Below the pieces are notes generated by a model. The model was not told where the DNA came from. It made no database searches and saw nothing but the letters and a program-made list of their open reading frames with translations. Of a stretch of 33,767 bases of DNA, positions 1-8,298 are shown piece after piece. Origin of the DNA: Thaumasiovibrio sp043421945 (GTDB taxonomy: Bacteria; Pseudomonadota; Gammaproteobacteria; Enterobacterales; Vibrionaceae); contig JBHOGO010000051.1 of assembly GCA_043421945.1 (NCBI GenBank), forward strand, positions 1 through 33,767, given 5' to 3'. Made by a program: the position numbers and the translations under genes. The first letter of the stretch is position 1. Each line of letters starts with the position of its first letter.

Positions 1-1
1 G

Positions 2-297
2 GATTCTGTTCACCTTGATATCACTAGCTTTCATGTTGATGGGGAATACCTCCAAGACGAAGATCTCAATGCTATTATACTGGTAAAAGGCTACAGCCGC
101 GACCACCGTCCAGAGCTCATCCAAGTGGTCCTTGAGCTGATTTATGAGAACCAAGCAGGTCTACCCGTTTATATGCAAGCTCTCAGTGGCAATACCAATG
201 ATGCTAAGGCATTTTCTGAAGTCGCTAAGCGGCATGTTCATTGTCTAAAGGCAGCTCAAAATAGTCGCTACTTTATCGCAGATGCAGCGCTATACCC
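2..297 (+). pseudogene. IS1634/IS4-type transposase fragment
   Basis: An open frame runs in from the left edge and reads as the central part of a DDE transposase of the IS1634/IS4 kind. It contains LDITSFHVDGEY (probable first catalytic Asp), then GYSRDHRPELIQVVLELI, LPVYMQALSGNTNDAKAF and RYFIADAALYP (probable second Asp). The match stops abruptly after ADAALYP, around nt 292-297. The frame then runs through unrelated sequence to a stop at 362-364, so the C-terminal third with the catalytic Glu and the right terminal inverted repeat are missing. The left part lies outside the window. This is a dead remnant, probably left by a deletion or rearrangement. Family assignment is from remembered motifs. 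Confidence 0.75.
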
Positions 298-299
298 GA

Positions 300-555
300 G
301 ATTCCTTATATTCAATATTTCAAAATACATCATTTTATATTTAGGATCGGTTGTCGAAACATAAGCTCTTGCCATTCGTGTAAGATCTTCTGAAGATTGA
401 AATAACTCATGCGCTAAGTCTATTGACTGGTATCGATTAACTTCACTCTGTTTAATTTCGTGTTGAATATCAGTCATCTTGTAAACAATTATCAGCATGA
501 CTAACAAAGCAATTGCTGCTAATGTGAGGGGATGTAGCTAACTGTTCCCAAACAT
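300..555 (-). pseudogene. 5' remnant of a membrane sensor protein gene
   Basis: The minus strand from an ATG at 553-555 encodes a short start (MFGNS), then an in-frame TAG at 538-540, then a clear hydrophobic segment (LTLAAIALLVMLIIVYK), then a soluble stretch with SSEDLTRMARAYVSTTDPKY and YFEILNIRN. This layout and the last motifs are typical of the N-terminal periplasmic part of two-transmembrane sensor proteins (chemoreceptors, GGDEF proteins, histidine kinases) in marine gammaproteobacteria. The similarity stops at about nt 301, exactly where the transposase fragment begins. The gene is broken twice: by a nonsense codon near its start and by truncation at the IS junction. The output domain is absent, so the signalling class cannot be told. 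Confidence 0.6.
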
Positions 556-924
556 TTTAACTTTGTTTTTGTCTCTGCTGCTTTCCCACTATTCATTTAT
601 CCACCGTTGATTCAAACTAGCTTACTTTCTTCATATTTACCTTAACTGTTTGAACCTCATCTAATGGTAAACAACACGCCTTTAATGCTGCCTAAGTTTG
701 CAGGTTTTGTTGCTGGAAAGTAACCCTATAGACTATGTAATTTATGCCACTAAAGATAGTACAGCATGATTCGAAACGCTAGCTGTGGTGTTTGATTATA
801 ATTAATGACTGATAATGGCATCATCATAGTGCAGATACATAGAAACCGTTTGATTCTGACTCAAGCAATTCAGCCACTTAATTTACATGGTCATTGCTGC
901 GATATATAGCCAAAATACTGATAA
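556..924. other. Non-coding, probably degenerate sequence
   Basis: I see no convincing gene, RNA or terminator here. All frames are interrupted by stops at short intervals. The stretch is AT-rich and sits between the broken sensor gene and the 3' end of the envelope protein gene, so it may be further decayed accessory DNA, but I recognise no source for it. Confidence 0.4.
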
Positions 925-1383
925 CTACATTGCCAAATCAACCCTAACACCATCATTAAAATAGAGAATTCTGACTTCATCTTCGGCCGAAAAAAGCATT
1001 TTATTATCTACGTCTTGGATCACATCCACCCATCGGTCATCTTCAGTAACAATCAGCAATTCAACCAGCTGATACTCCTTGAGATTAATACGTCCTGAAC
1101 GACTATTTGCAATCGCTGCCCCCGTAATAACACCTACCGCTGTTGCTACTTCTTTACCCCGGCCGTCACCAAATTGATGACCTATCACACCACCGACAAC
1201 CGCCCCCATCAAGGTTGTCCAACCAGATTGTCGTGCTTGAATCACTTCTTGCTGCGTAATGTATCTTACAGAGTCAACCTTACCGTAGACCACGCTATTT
1301 ACTTGCCTTGCAGTATTTCGTTCATAGGAGCCAAACGCCAGCATCGGCAACATCAGGAAAACTAACCAATATTTTTTCATCAC
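925..1383 (-). CDS. Glycine-zipper (SlyB/17-kDa antigen-like) envelope protein
   Basis: 152 aa. The N-terminus is a signal peptide: two Met, KKYW, then a hydrophobic run ending LAFG at about residue 18. There is no lipobox cysteine, so it is probably a secreted or periplasmic protein and not a lipoprotein. Residues about 57-95 form a glycine-zipper segment (LMGAVVGGVIGHQFGDGRGK, then ATAVGVITGAAIANS) like the 2TM glycine-zipper domain of SlyB and rickettsial 17-kDa antigens, where it is thought to insert in or brace the outer membrane. The C-terminal ~50 residues are soluble and probably beta-rich. A ribosome site (AAGAGGAAC) lies 7 bases before the first of two adjacent ATG codons. The gene stands alone and is divergent from aat. 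The precise function is unknown. Confidence 0.7.
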   Translation of the reverse strand: MMKKYWLVFLMLPMLAFGSYERNTARQVNSVVYGKVDSVRYITQQEVIQARQSGWTTLMGAVVGGVIGHQFGDGRGKEVATAVGVITGAAIANSRSGRINLKEYQLVELLIVTEDDRWVDVIQDVDNKMLFSAEDEVRILYFNDGVRVDLAM

Positions 1384-1542
1384 AAGTTCCTCTTTCCTTC
1401 ACGAATACACGACAGACCTATGAATAATATCAAACAGACACCCCATGGATGCCTTGGGGATTAACGCAGACACTGCTACTATCCCAAACATAATGTTAAG
1501 GCTCTGCCGCCGTCTCTAAATAACCTGTACTACTTTTTATAC

Positions 1543-2250
1543 ATGACTATTTATTTACCTCAGCTTAATCAGCATAACACGGAATTCCCTTGTCCATCAG
1601 AAGCTCTGCAAGACCCGAATGGGTTACTCGCCTATGGTGGCGATCTCTCTAAAGCACGACTGATTAATGCCTACCGGCATGGGATTTTCCCATGGTATAG
1701 CGACGACGAACCTATCTTGTGGTGGAGCCCAGCACCGCGTGCTATTTTTGTGCCTGAACATTTTGAACCAAGTAAAAGCACAAAAAAATTTCAACGTAAA
1801 CAGCAATATAAAGTCACAATTAATCACTGCTTTGATAATGTCATCGACTACTGCGCGTCAACAAGAAGCCCAGAACAAACCTGGATAACGGCGGAAATGC
1901 GAAATGCATACAAGGCATTACATCAAGCTGGCATTGCCCATTCTGTAGAAGTTTGGGACCAAGATAGTCTAGTCGGTGGCTTATACGGCCTCAATGTTGG
2001 CCAAGTATTTTGTGGTGAGTCTATGTTTTCTTTGCAGACAAATGCTTCCAAGATAGCGTTATGGTACTTCTGTAACCACTTTAAAGCGCACAAAGGTAAA
2101 CTGATTGATTGTCAGGTGATGAATGACCACCTTTGTTCTCTTGGGGCAATGGAGATGTCAAGACAACCCTTCATTTCAGCTCTACACATACTGAGGGACA
2201 GGCACTTACTCGATGGGTGTTTTAAACCACAAACAATATTACTTAAGTAA
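1543..2250 (+). CDS. aat: Leucyl/phenylalanyl-tRNA--protein transferase
   Basis: 235 aa, matching the E. coli enzyme in length and motifs. It transfers Leu or Phe from aminoacyl-tRNA to proteins with N-terminal Arg or Lys, creating N-degrons that ClpS/ClpAP destroys; it acts in the cytosol. Diagnostic blocks are PNGLLAYGGDLSKARL (residues about 26-41), GIFPWYSDDEPILWWSPAPR (about 47-66), EVWDQDSLVGGLYG, FCGESMFSLQTNASK and LIDCQVMNDHLCSLGA. The start ATG gives an N-terminus aligned with E. coli; no strong Shine-Dalgarno sequence precedes it. bpt follows 47 bp later on the same strand and belongs to the same pathway, so the two probably form an operon. Confidence 0.95.
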   Translation: MTIYLPQLNQHNTEFPCPSEALQDPNGLLAYGGDLSKARLINAYRHGIFPWYSDDEPILWWSPAPRAIFVPEHFEPSKSTKKFQRKQQYKVTINHCFDNVIDYCASTRSPEQTWITAEMRNAYKALHQAGIAHSVEVWDQDSLVGGLYGLNVGQVFCGESMFSLQTNASKIALWYFCNHFKAHKGKLIDCQVMNDHLCSLGAMEMSRQPFISALHILRDRHLLDGCFKPQTILLK

Positions 2251-2297
2251 GCATAAAATTTGAGTGCACAAGAACTAAAGAAACTAGAGACAAAGCG

Positions 2298-2993
2298 ATG
2301 AGTTTACAGATCGGCGTCACGCCAGAAAAACCCTGTAGCTACTTACCTGAGCAAAAGGACCGTCTTGCCGTCGTCATGGATGAGGAATGGCACACACCCC
2401 ATGGCTACCGAGTACTAATGGATAATGGTTTTAGACGAAGTGGCACCATGATGTATCGGCCTTACTGTGCAAAATGCCAAGCCTGCCAACCTGTGCGCGT
2501 CAACGTTACGGCTTTTACACCTAGTCGCAGTCAAAAGCGTATTGCTAAACAGCTCAACCAGTTTGATGTTGTCCTCAAACCGTCACTCGACTCAAATTGG
2601 TTTACACTTTATAGCCATTACATCACCGAACGACACCGCAATGGTTCAATGTATCCACCAGATGCCGATAATTTTCAGCAATTTGTACAAGCAGAATGGA
2701 ATGACGTTCAGTTTTTACATATTTATCTAGAGGGCAAGCTGGTTGGCGTTGCAGTATGTGATGTATTTCCCGATGCACTCAGCGCGCTTTATACTTTTTT
2801 TGACCCTGGTATGAGGTTATCGATGGGCACGGCGGCTATACTGCTACAGTTAAACTATGCACGTAATCATAAAAAAGCGTGGTTATACCTTGGCTATCAA
2901 GTTGATGACTGTCCAGCGATGAATTACAAAGTACAGTTCAAACCTTGTCAGCGATGGAAAAACAATCAATGGTGCAATGAAAACGACAAGTGA
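2298..2993 (+). CDS. bpt: Aspartate/glutamate leucyltransferase (Bpt; often annotated Ate)
   Basis: 231 aa. Bacterial Bpt adds Leu to proteins whose N-terminal residue is Asp or Glu, the second branch feeding the bacterial N-end rule; the activity was established for the Vibrio vulnificus protein. Visible family features are the N-terminal CSYLPEQKDRL, the cysteine cluster YCAKCQACQPVRV (residues about 55-67), HYITERHRNGSMYPPD, and the C-terminal GYQVDDCPAMNYKVQFKPCQ. It lies 47 bp after aat. The ribosome site is weak. The 154 bp between it and infA show no strong terminator. Confidence 0.93.
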   Translation: MSLQIGVTPEKPCSYLPEQKDRLAVVMDEEWHTPHGYRVLMDNGFRRSGTMMYRPYCAKCQACQPVRVNVTAFTPSRSQKRIAKQLNQFDVVLKPSLDSNWFTLYSHYITERHRNGSMYPPDADNFQQFVQAEWNDVQFLHIYLEGKLVGVAVCDVFPDALSALYTFFDPGMRLSMGTAAILLQLNYARNHKKAWLYLGYQVDDCPAMNYKVQFKPCQRWKNNQWCNENDK

Positions 2994-3147
2994 TTTACGT
3001 GGCTTGAACACAGAGTGTATAAAAAAAGTCGATGAGTTACTGACAAAGAGCGCCTTCAAGGGTAAAATTGCGCCCTGAACTTTACTAAACCCCAGATTCA
3101 AGGCATTATCGACCCGATTTTGTAAATGGTCAGCCTAAGAGGATTCA

Positions 3148-3366
3148 ATGGCAAAAGAAGACGTAATTGAAATGCAAGGTACCGTACTTGATACGCTACC
3201 TAACACTATGTTCCGTGTAGAACTAGAAAATGGTCACGTAGTTACTGCTCACATTTCAGGTAAAATGCGTAAAAACTACATCCGCATTCTGACAGGTGAT
3301 AAAGTCACTGTTGAGCTGACTCCATACGACTTGACTAAAGGTCGCATCGTCTTCCGCGCACGTTAA
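3148..3366 (+). CDS. infA: Translation initiation factor IF-1
   Basis: 72 aa, the standard IF-1 length. IF-1 binds the ribosomal A site on the 30S subunit and assists IF-2 and IF-3 in initiator tRNA selection. The whole protein is one S1/OB-fold domain: EDVIEMQGTVLDTLPNTMF, ENGHVVTAHISGKMRKNYIR, then the LTGDKVTVELTPYDLTKGRI signature and a short C-terminal FRAR. A clear AAGAGGA ribosome site lies 5 bases before the ATG. The gene is followed at once by a strong intrinsic terminator. Confidence 0.98.
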   Translation: MAKEDVIEMQGTVLDTLPNTMFRVELENGHVVTAHISGKMRKNYIRILTGDKVTVELTPYDLTKGRIVFRAR

Positions 3367-3385
3367 TAAAGACGTTGCCAGGATT

Positions 3386-3417
3386 AAAAAAACCCGGTTT
3401 AAGCACCGGGTTTTTTT
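3386..3417 (+). terminator. Intrinsic terminator of infA, probably bidirectional
   Basis: An 8-bp stem AACCCGGT/ACCGGGTT with a 6-base loop is followed by seven T. A run of A on the left flank means the minus strand also reads as hairpin plus T-run. It lies between the convergent infA and clpA and probably ends both transcripts. Confidence 0.93.
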
Positions 3418-3447
3418 ATATCTATCTCAAGCTGAAAATAACCTGCA

Positions 3448-5733
3448 CTAATGCGCAGGCTGTAGATCAGTATTGAACTCAAACTTCAATTCACCGTTCG
3501 CAACATCTACTTTGATGGTGCCACCTTTCGTTAAACAACCAAAGAGTAGCTCATTCGCGAGTGGTTTCTTCAAGTGCTCTTGGATGACACGTGCCATTGG
3601 TCTTGCACCCATCGCTTTATCATAGCCTTTCATTGATAGCCAGTGACGTGCTTCCGATGAAACCTCCATCGATACGCCCTTCGCATCCAACTGAGCTTGT
3701 AGCTCCACAATAAATTTATCAACAACCTGGATAATCACTTCAGGTTCAAGATGATTAAACCAAATAATATTGTCGAGACGGTTACGGAACTCAGGGGTAA
3801 AGACTTTCTTAATCTCACCCATCGCATCAAAACTATGATCTTGCTGAATTAGGCCTATCGATTTACGTTCTGTTTGTGTCACACCTGCATTCGTCGTCAT
3901 AACGAAAATGACATTACGGAAATCAGCCTTACGACCGTTATTGTCGGTCAAAGTACCGTTGTCCATCACCTGTAGTAACAAGTTGAAGACATCTGGGTGC
4001 GCTTTTTCAATCTCATCAAGCAATACCACTGAATGAGGAGATTTAATTACCGCATCAGTTAACAAGCCGCCTTGATCATACCCAACATAACCCGGAGGTG
4101 CACCGATCAAGCGTGAAACCGTATGACGTTCCATGTATTCCGACATATCAAAACGCAGTAAATCGATACCTAACGTTCGCGCCAACTGCACCGTCACTTC
4201 TGTTTTACCGACTCCCGTAGGGCCTGCAAATAAGAATGATCCCACCGGCTTGTTATCAGCCCCTAGCCCTGCTCGGCTAAGTTTAATGGCCTGAGAAAGC
4301 ACCTCGATTGCTTCATCCTGTCCAAACACCAACATTTTGAGCTTGTTATCAAGTTTCTCCAGTACTTCTTTATCAGATGAAGAAACCGATTTTTCAGGGA
4401 TACGCGCCATCTTCGCAATCATCGATTCAATATCAGCGACATTGACCGTCTTTTTGCGCTTGTTCGCAGGCGCAAGACGACAACGAGCACCCGCTTCATC
4501 AATAACATCAATCGCTTTGTCAGGCAGGTGGCGCTCGTTAATGTATTTAGCAGACAGCTCTACAGCAGCACGGATAGCCGTATTGGTATAACGAACCTCA
4601 TGGTGAGCTTCATATTTAGGCTTCAAGCCCAGTAGAATTTTAGTTGTGTCATCAAGCGATGGTTCAACCACATCAATTTTTTGGAAACGGCGAGCTAACG
4701 CACGCTCTTTCTCGAAGATAGAGCCGTACTCTTGATAGGTTGTTGAACCGATGCAGCGCAACTTACCGCTACTCAATAGTGGCTTGATCAAATTAGCTGC
4801 ATCAACTTGACCACCAGAGGCTGCTCCCGCGCCAATGATAGTATGGATTTCATCGATAAATAGGATGGCTTGATCTTCTTTCTCAAGTTGTTTCAAAATC
4901 GCTTTAAAGCGTTTTTCAAAATCACCTCGATACTTCGTCCCTGCCAACAACGAACCAATATCAAGTGAATAAATCACACAATTTTCGATGATATCCGGTA
5001 CATCACCTTCAACGATACGCCACGCTAAACCTTCAGCGATTGCTGTTTTACCAACACCAGCCTCACCCACTAGGAGCGGGTTATTCTTACGACGTCGACA
5101 CAGTACTTGTACGGTTCGCTCTAACTCTTTGTCTCGACCGATAAGCGGATCAATACCACCAGATTTTGCCAGTTGGTTTAAGTTAGTCGCAAAATTCTCT
5201 AAACGATCGTCACCTTGCGCTTCTGCTGGTTGACTCTCGTTCATTGCATCGTTGCTACGAGGGATCTCATCATTACTATTGCTACTTCCGCCCGACTCGG
5301 ATTTCACCGTGCCATGCGAGATAAAGTTAACCACATCGAGTCGGCTAATATCATTCTTCTTCAGTAAGTAAGCCGCATGAGACTCTTGCTCGCTAAAGAT
5401 CGCGACTAAGACGTTGGCCCCAGTAACCTCACTGCGCCCGGAAGATTGGACATGAAAAACCGCTCGTTGTAAGACACGTTGAAAACTCAAGGTTGGTTGG
5501 GTTTCTCGAGACTCATCATCCGCAGGAATTAATGGTGTGGTTTGGTCAATAAACGAATCAAGCTCTCGCTTTAGGACCTCTAAGTTAGCACGGCAAGCCA
5601 ATAACGCTTCCTGAGCAGCCGCATTATCGAGAAGCGCAAGTAGAAGATGCTCTACTGTCATGAATTCATGGCGCTTCTCACGAGCTCTGGCAAAAGCACT
5701 GTTCAAACTCGCTTCTAGCTCTTTATTCAGCAT
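3448..5733 (-). CDS. clpA: ATP-dependent Clp protease ATP-binding subunit ClpA
   Basis: 761 aa (E. coli 758). ClpA is a hexameric AAA+ unfoldase that feeds substrates to ClpP. In order: Clp N-domain repeats (residues 1 to about 145), a linker rich in Ser/Asn, D1 module with Walker A GEAGVGKT (223-230) and Walker B LFIDEI (about 291-296), and D2 module with Walker A GPTGVGKT (504-511) and LLDEIEK (571-577). The ClpP-docking loop IGL is at about 626-628, which identifies it as ClpA and not ClpB. A strong GGGGAGG ribosome site precedes the ATG. clpS lies 38 bp upstream on the same strand, so adaptor and unfoldase are probably co-transcribed. clpP is not in this window. Confidence 0.97.
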   Translation of the reverse strand: MLNKELEASLNSAFARAREKRHEFMTVEHLLLALLDNAAAQEALLACRANLEVLKRELDSFIDQTTPLIPADDESRETQPTLSFQRVLQRAVFHVQSSGRSEVTGANVLVAIFSEQESHAAYLLKKNDISRLDVVNFISHGTVKSESGGSSNSNDEIPRSNDAMNESQPAEAQGDDRLENFATNLNQLAKSGGIDPLIGRDKELERTVQVLCRRRKNNPLLVGEAGVGKTAIAEGLAWRIVEGDVPDIIENCVIYSLDIGSLLAGTKYRGDFEKRFKAILKQLEKEDQAILFIDEIHTIIGAGAASGGQVDAANLIKPLLSSGKLRCIGSTTYQEYGSIFEKERALARRFQKIDVVEPSLDDTTKILLGLKPKYEAHHEVRYTNTAIRAAVELSAKYINERHLPDKAIDVIDEAGARCRLAPANKRKKTVNVADIESMIAKMARIPEKSVSSSDKEVLEKLDNKLKMLVFGQDEAIEVLSQAIKLSRAGLGADNKPVGSFLFAGPTGVGKTEVTVQLARTLGIDLLRFDMSEYMERHTVSRLIGAPPGYVGYDQGGLLTDAVIKSPHSVVLLDEIEKAHPDVFNLLLQVMDNGTLTDNNGRKADFRNVIFVMTTNAGVTQTERKSIGLIQQDHSFDAMGEIKKVFTPEFRNRLDNIIWFNHLEPEVIIQVVDKFIVELQAQLDAKGVSMEVSSEARHWLSMKGYDKAMGARPMARVIQEHLKKPLANELLFGCLTKGGTIKVDVANGELKFEFNTDLQPAH

Positions 5734-5771
5734 AAAACACCTCCCCTAATAGCTATAAAATGTACTAGAAA

Positions 5772-6092
5772 TTATGCTTTCTCCATAGTACATAGCAAAG
5801 GATGCTCATTTTCTCGAGCATACATGTTAATTTGAGCGACCTTCGTTTCTGCAACTTCTGCAGTAAAAAGTCCACAAACCGCTTTACCATCGTAATGTAC
5901 GGAAAGCATCAATTCTGTGGCCTTATCTGCATCAAGAGAGAAAAATCGCTGTAAAACATCGATTACAAATTCCATCGGAGTATAGTCATCATTATTAAGA
6001 ATCACCTTATACATCGACGGTGGTGAGACCTTTGTCTCTTCCTTTTCAACAACTTCCGAGTCCGGAATTACCCATTCGTACAATTTGCTCAT
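5772..6092 (-). CDS. clpS: ATP-dependent Clp protease adaptor ClpS
   Basis: 106 aa, as in E. coli. ClpS recognises proteins with N-terminal Leu, Phe, Tyr or Trp and hands them to ClpA. The residues that line the N-degron pocket are present and fall at E. coli numbering: VILNNDDYTPMEFV with N34, D35, D36, and SVHYDGKAVCG with H66. The N-terminal ~25 residues are acidic and probably disordered. Its substrates are produced by Aat and Bpt, encoded 3-4 kb away in this window. The start codon has only a weak ribosome site; the preceding 217 bp are shared with the divergent cspD. Confidence 0.97.
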   Translation of the reverse strand: MSKLYEWVIPDSEVVEKEETKVSPPSMYKVILNNDDYTPMEFVIDVLQRFFSLDADKATELMLSVHYDGKAVCGLFTAEVAETKVAQINMYARENEHPLLCTMEKA

Positions 6093-6237
6093 AGTTTTAT
6101 CTTAGTCATTTGTTATGTAGCGCGCTACATAAAGTTGTGTTAGATGCGTGGTTTTTATGTACTTGTTGCCATATGCACTTGACTGTCTAATTGTTTTTAC
6201 TAAAGTGTAACGTGTAGTAGGTAAAACTGCATTACTT

Positions 6238-6275
6238 GCAGGTATCAAATTGCAGCCTAAACTTATGATACCTGC
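6238..6275. repeat. Perfect 10-bp inverted repeat in the clpS-cspD divergent region
   Basis: GCAGGTATCA (6238-6247) and TGATACCTGC (6266-6275) are exact reverse complements separated by 18 bases, ending 34 bp before the cspD start codon. It could be an operator for a dimeric regulator or a hairpin in the cspD leader. Four T follow the right arm, so a weak attenuator is also possible. I do not recognise the motif. Confidence 0.6.
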
Positions 6276-6309
6276 TTTTGGAACTGATATGCGACGAGGG
6301 ATGTAAAGC

Positions 6310-6531
6310 ATGGCTACTGGTACAGTTAAATGGTTCAATAACGCAAAAGGCTTCGGTTTTATTTGTCCGGAAGAGGGCGAAGGCGATATATTTGCTCACT
6401 ATTCAACTATCCATATGGATGGATACCGCACGTTAAAAGCTGGCCAACAAGTGAACTATGAAGTTCAAACAGGTCCAAAAGGCTTTCACGCGAGTGAGAT
6501 TACTCCAGTCGGAGCAGATCAGGCGAAGTAA
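6310..6531 (+). CDS. cspD: Cold-shock-like protein CspD
   Basis: 73 aa, one cold-shock OB-fold domain that binds single-stranded nucleic acid. RNP1 is KGFGFI (about residues 14-19) and RNP2 is DIFAHY (about 27-32); the start MATGTVKWFNNAKGFGFI is classic. The position divergent from clpS, and the ~73-aa length with an extension after the fold (ITPVGADQAK), identify the CspD branch. In E. coli CspD is stationary-phase induced and inhibits replication by binding ssDNA; the same role here is inference. GAGGG ends 9 bases before the ATG. An in-frame start-stop ATG-TAA lies between this site and the true start. Confidence 0.93.
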   Translation: MATGTVKWFNNAKGFGFICPEEGEGDIFAHYSTIHMDGYRTLKAGQQVNYEVQTGPKGFHASEITPVGADQAK

Positions 6532-6570
6532 TGAAGTAAAGCATCAACGCTGCTTAACCGTAGCAATTCA

Positions 6571-6597
6571 AAAGGGCGAACTTTGGGTCGCCTTTTT
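6571..6597 (+). terminator. Probable cspD terminator
   Basis: A GC-rich stem GGCGA/TCGCC, extendable with weaker pairs, encloses an 8-base loop and is followed by five T, about 40 bp after the cspD stop. Confidence 0.75.
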
Positions 6598-6704
6598 GCG
6601 TTACTTTGATTAGAGCAAATCCTGTCGCTCAGTAGATTAAATGCGCTGGGTCCAAAACATAACATGTTGGTCACACGACAAAGTAGACGCAAAGAGCAGT
6701 GCAA

Positions 6705-6785
6705 ATGACAAGTTTGAAAAGAGCAGTAACAACGATAGTAACGGCTATAACGCCATTTTATATCGTGTTTAGTGAACAACAATAG
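6705..6785 (+). CDS. Possible 26-aa small membrane protein
   Basis: A short frame begins MTSLKRAVTTIVTAITPF and ends FSEQQ. It has a basic N-terminus and a single hydrophobic segment (VTTIVTAITPFYIVF), the look of a small single-span membrane protein. Its ATG overlaps, as ATGA, the stop of a still shorter 14-codon frame starting at 6664, so coupling is possible. The Shine-Dalgarno is weak (AAAGAG). A perfect 6-bp hairpin, TAGCCT-GCG-AGGCTA, begins at its stop codon. The 374-bp cspD-icd gap otherwise holds only the two terminators. No homologue is recognised; it may be chance. Confidence 0.3.
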   Translation: MTSLKRAVTTIVTAITPFYIVFSEQQ

Positions 6786-6823
6786 CCTGCGAGGCTAAAT
6801 GCGATCAGCTTCTTTCCAAAAGT

Positions 6824-6848
6824 ATAAAGGCCCAGCGAAAGCTGAGCC
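6824..6848 (-). terminator. icd terminator
   Basis: Read on the minus strand: GGCTCAGC, loop TTTC, GCTGGGCC, then TTTATACT. The 8-bp stem contains one G-U pair. It lies about 60 bp after the icd stop. A second imperfect hairpin (AGAGAAA/TTTCTCT) sits between the stop and this terminator. Confidence 0.8.
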
Positions 6849-6905
6849 AGTAGAGAAATGTAAATCTCGTTTCTCTGCTTAAAATGGAAGCAGAAAACGT
6901 TGTTA

Positions 6906-8156
6906 TTACATCTGTTCGATCATGTCATCAGCGAACTCAGAACACTTACGCAATGTTGCACCGTCCATTAGACGTTCAAAATCGTAAGTCACAGTCTTGT
7001 TACTGATGGCTTTTTCCATTGAAGAAATAATCAAATCAGCCGCTTCAGTCCAACCCATATGACGTAGCATCATTTCAGCAGATAGAATAAGAGAACCAGG
7101 GTTCACTTTATCTTGGCCTGCATATTTAGGCGCTGTACCGTGTGTCGCTTCGAACAGTGCAATACCATCACCGATGTTCGCACCAGGTGCGATACCAATA
7201 CCACCAACCTGTGCAGCAAGAGCATCAGAAATGTAATCACCATTCAGGTTCATGGTTGCGATAACATCATATTCCGCAGGGCGCAGCAAGATTTGCTGTA
7301 AGAATGCATCAGCAATGCTGTCTTTGATGATGATCTCTTTACCAGTGTTTGGATTTTTCAATGTCATCCAAGGGCCACCGTCAAGAAGCTCTGCACCGAA
7401 CTCAGCTGCAACTTCATAACCCCAATCTTTGAAGGCACCTTCAGTGAACTTCATGATATTACCTTTATGAACGATCGTCAGAGAGTCACGGTCATTATCG
7501 ATAACATACTGTAGTGAAGCGCGAACAAGTCGCTTAGTACCTTCTTCAGAAATTGGCTTGATACCTACACCACATTGTTGCGGGAAGCGGATCTTCGTTG
7601 CGCCCATCTCTTCTTGTAGGAATTGAATCACTTTATCTGCTTCTGGTGTGCCCGCTTTAAACTCAACGCCTGCATAAATATCTTCTGAGTTTTCACGGTA
7701 GATAACCATATCCGTCAGTTCAGGTTGCTTCAGTGGGCTAGGAACACCATCAAAGTAACGAACTGGACGAGCACAGATGTATAAGTCAAGTTCTTGACGA
7801 AGCGCTACGTTCAAAGAACGGATACCGCCACCTACTGGCGTCGTTAACGGGCCTTTGATCGCAACTTTGTAATCACGGATAAACTGCAATGTTTCTTGAG
7901 GAAGCCATGCATCATCACCGTAAATTTGAGTCGACTTCTCACCGGTATAGATTTCCATCCACTCAATTTTACGCTGGCCTTCATAGGCTTTTGAAACAGC
8001 TGCATCAACAACTTTAATCATCGCAGGTGAAACGTCAGCACCAATGCCATCACCTTCGATGTATGGGATAACTGGGTTATTTGGGACCACTAATTTGCCG
8101 TCAGCATCTAGGCTGATCTTTTGACCTTCTACTGGTACAACTACTTTACTATCCAT
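6906..8156 (-). CDS. icd: NADP-dependent isocitrate dehydrogenase
   Basis: 416 aa, identical in length to the E. coli enzyme. It oxidatively decarboxylates isocitrate to 2-oxoglutarate in the TCA cycle, producing NADPH. The N-terminus VIPYIEGDGIGADVSPAM, the phosphorylatable-serine region GGGIRSLNVALRQELDLY (Ser about 113, the AceK target in E. coli), IVHKGNIMKFTEGAFKDWGY and the nucleotide-binding IGDGIALFEATHGTAPKYAG are all intact. The ribosome site AGGAG lies 7 bases before the ATG. It is divergent from rluE and ends at its own terminator. Confidence 0.98.
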   Translation of the reverse strand: MDSKVVVPVEGQKISLDADGKLVVPNNPVIPYIEGDGIGADVSPAMIKVVDAAVSKAYEGQRKIEWMEIYTGEKSTQIYGDDAWLPQETLQFIRDYKVAIKGPLTTPVGGGIRSLNVALRQELDLYICARPVRYFDGVPSPLKQPELTDMVIYRENSEDIYAGVEFKAGTPEADKVIQFLQEEMGATKIRFPQQCGVGIKPISEEGTKRLVRASLQYVIDNDRDSLTIVHKGNIMKFTEGAFKDWGYEVAAEFGAELLDGGPWMTLKNPNTGKEIIIKDSIADAFLQQILLRPAEYDVIATMNLNGDYISDALAAQVGGIGIAPGANIGDGIALFEATHGTAPKYAGQDKVNPGSLILSAEMMLRHMGWTEAADLIISSMEKAISNKTVTYDFERLMDGATLRKCSEFADDMIEQM

Positions 8157-8298
8157 TTAAATCTCCTAGAGTCCATTTGTTATCTTTTTGTAAGAGGCGG
8201 GCAAATCATACTGGAAAATCTTTCAACGCGCCAACACTACCACTTTCGAGTATAATGAAGATCGCGTTATTGACTATTTCCTTTGCCATTAGAACTTT

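Noticed and set aside
2994..3147. tRNA gene between bpt and infA (serW is near infA in some enterics)
   Set aside because: No acceptor stem, T-loop or anticodon arm could be found in this gap.
6301..6306. ATG-TAA start-stop just before cspD as a regulatory uORF
   Set aside because: It abuts the ribosome site with no spacing, so initiation there is unlikely; probably coincidence.
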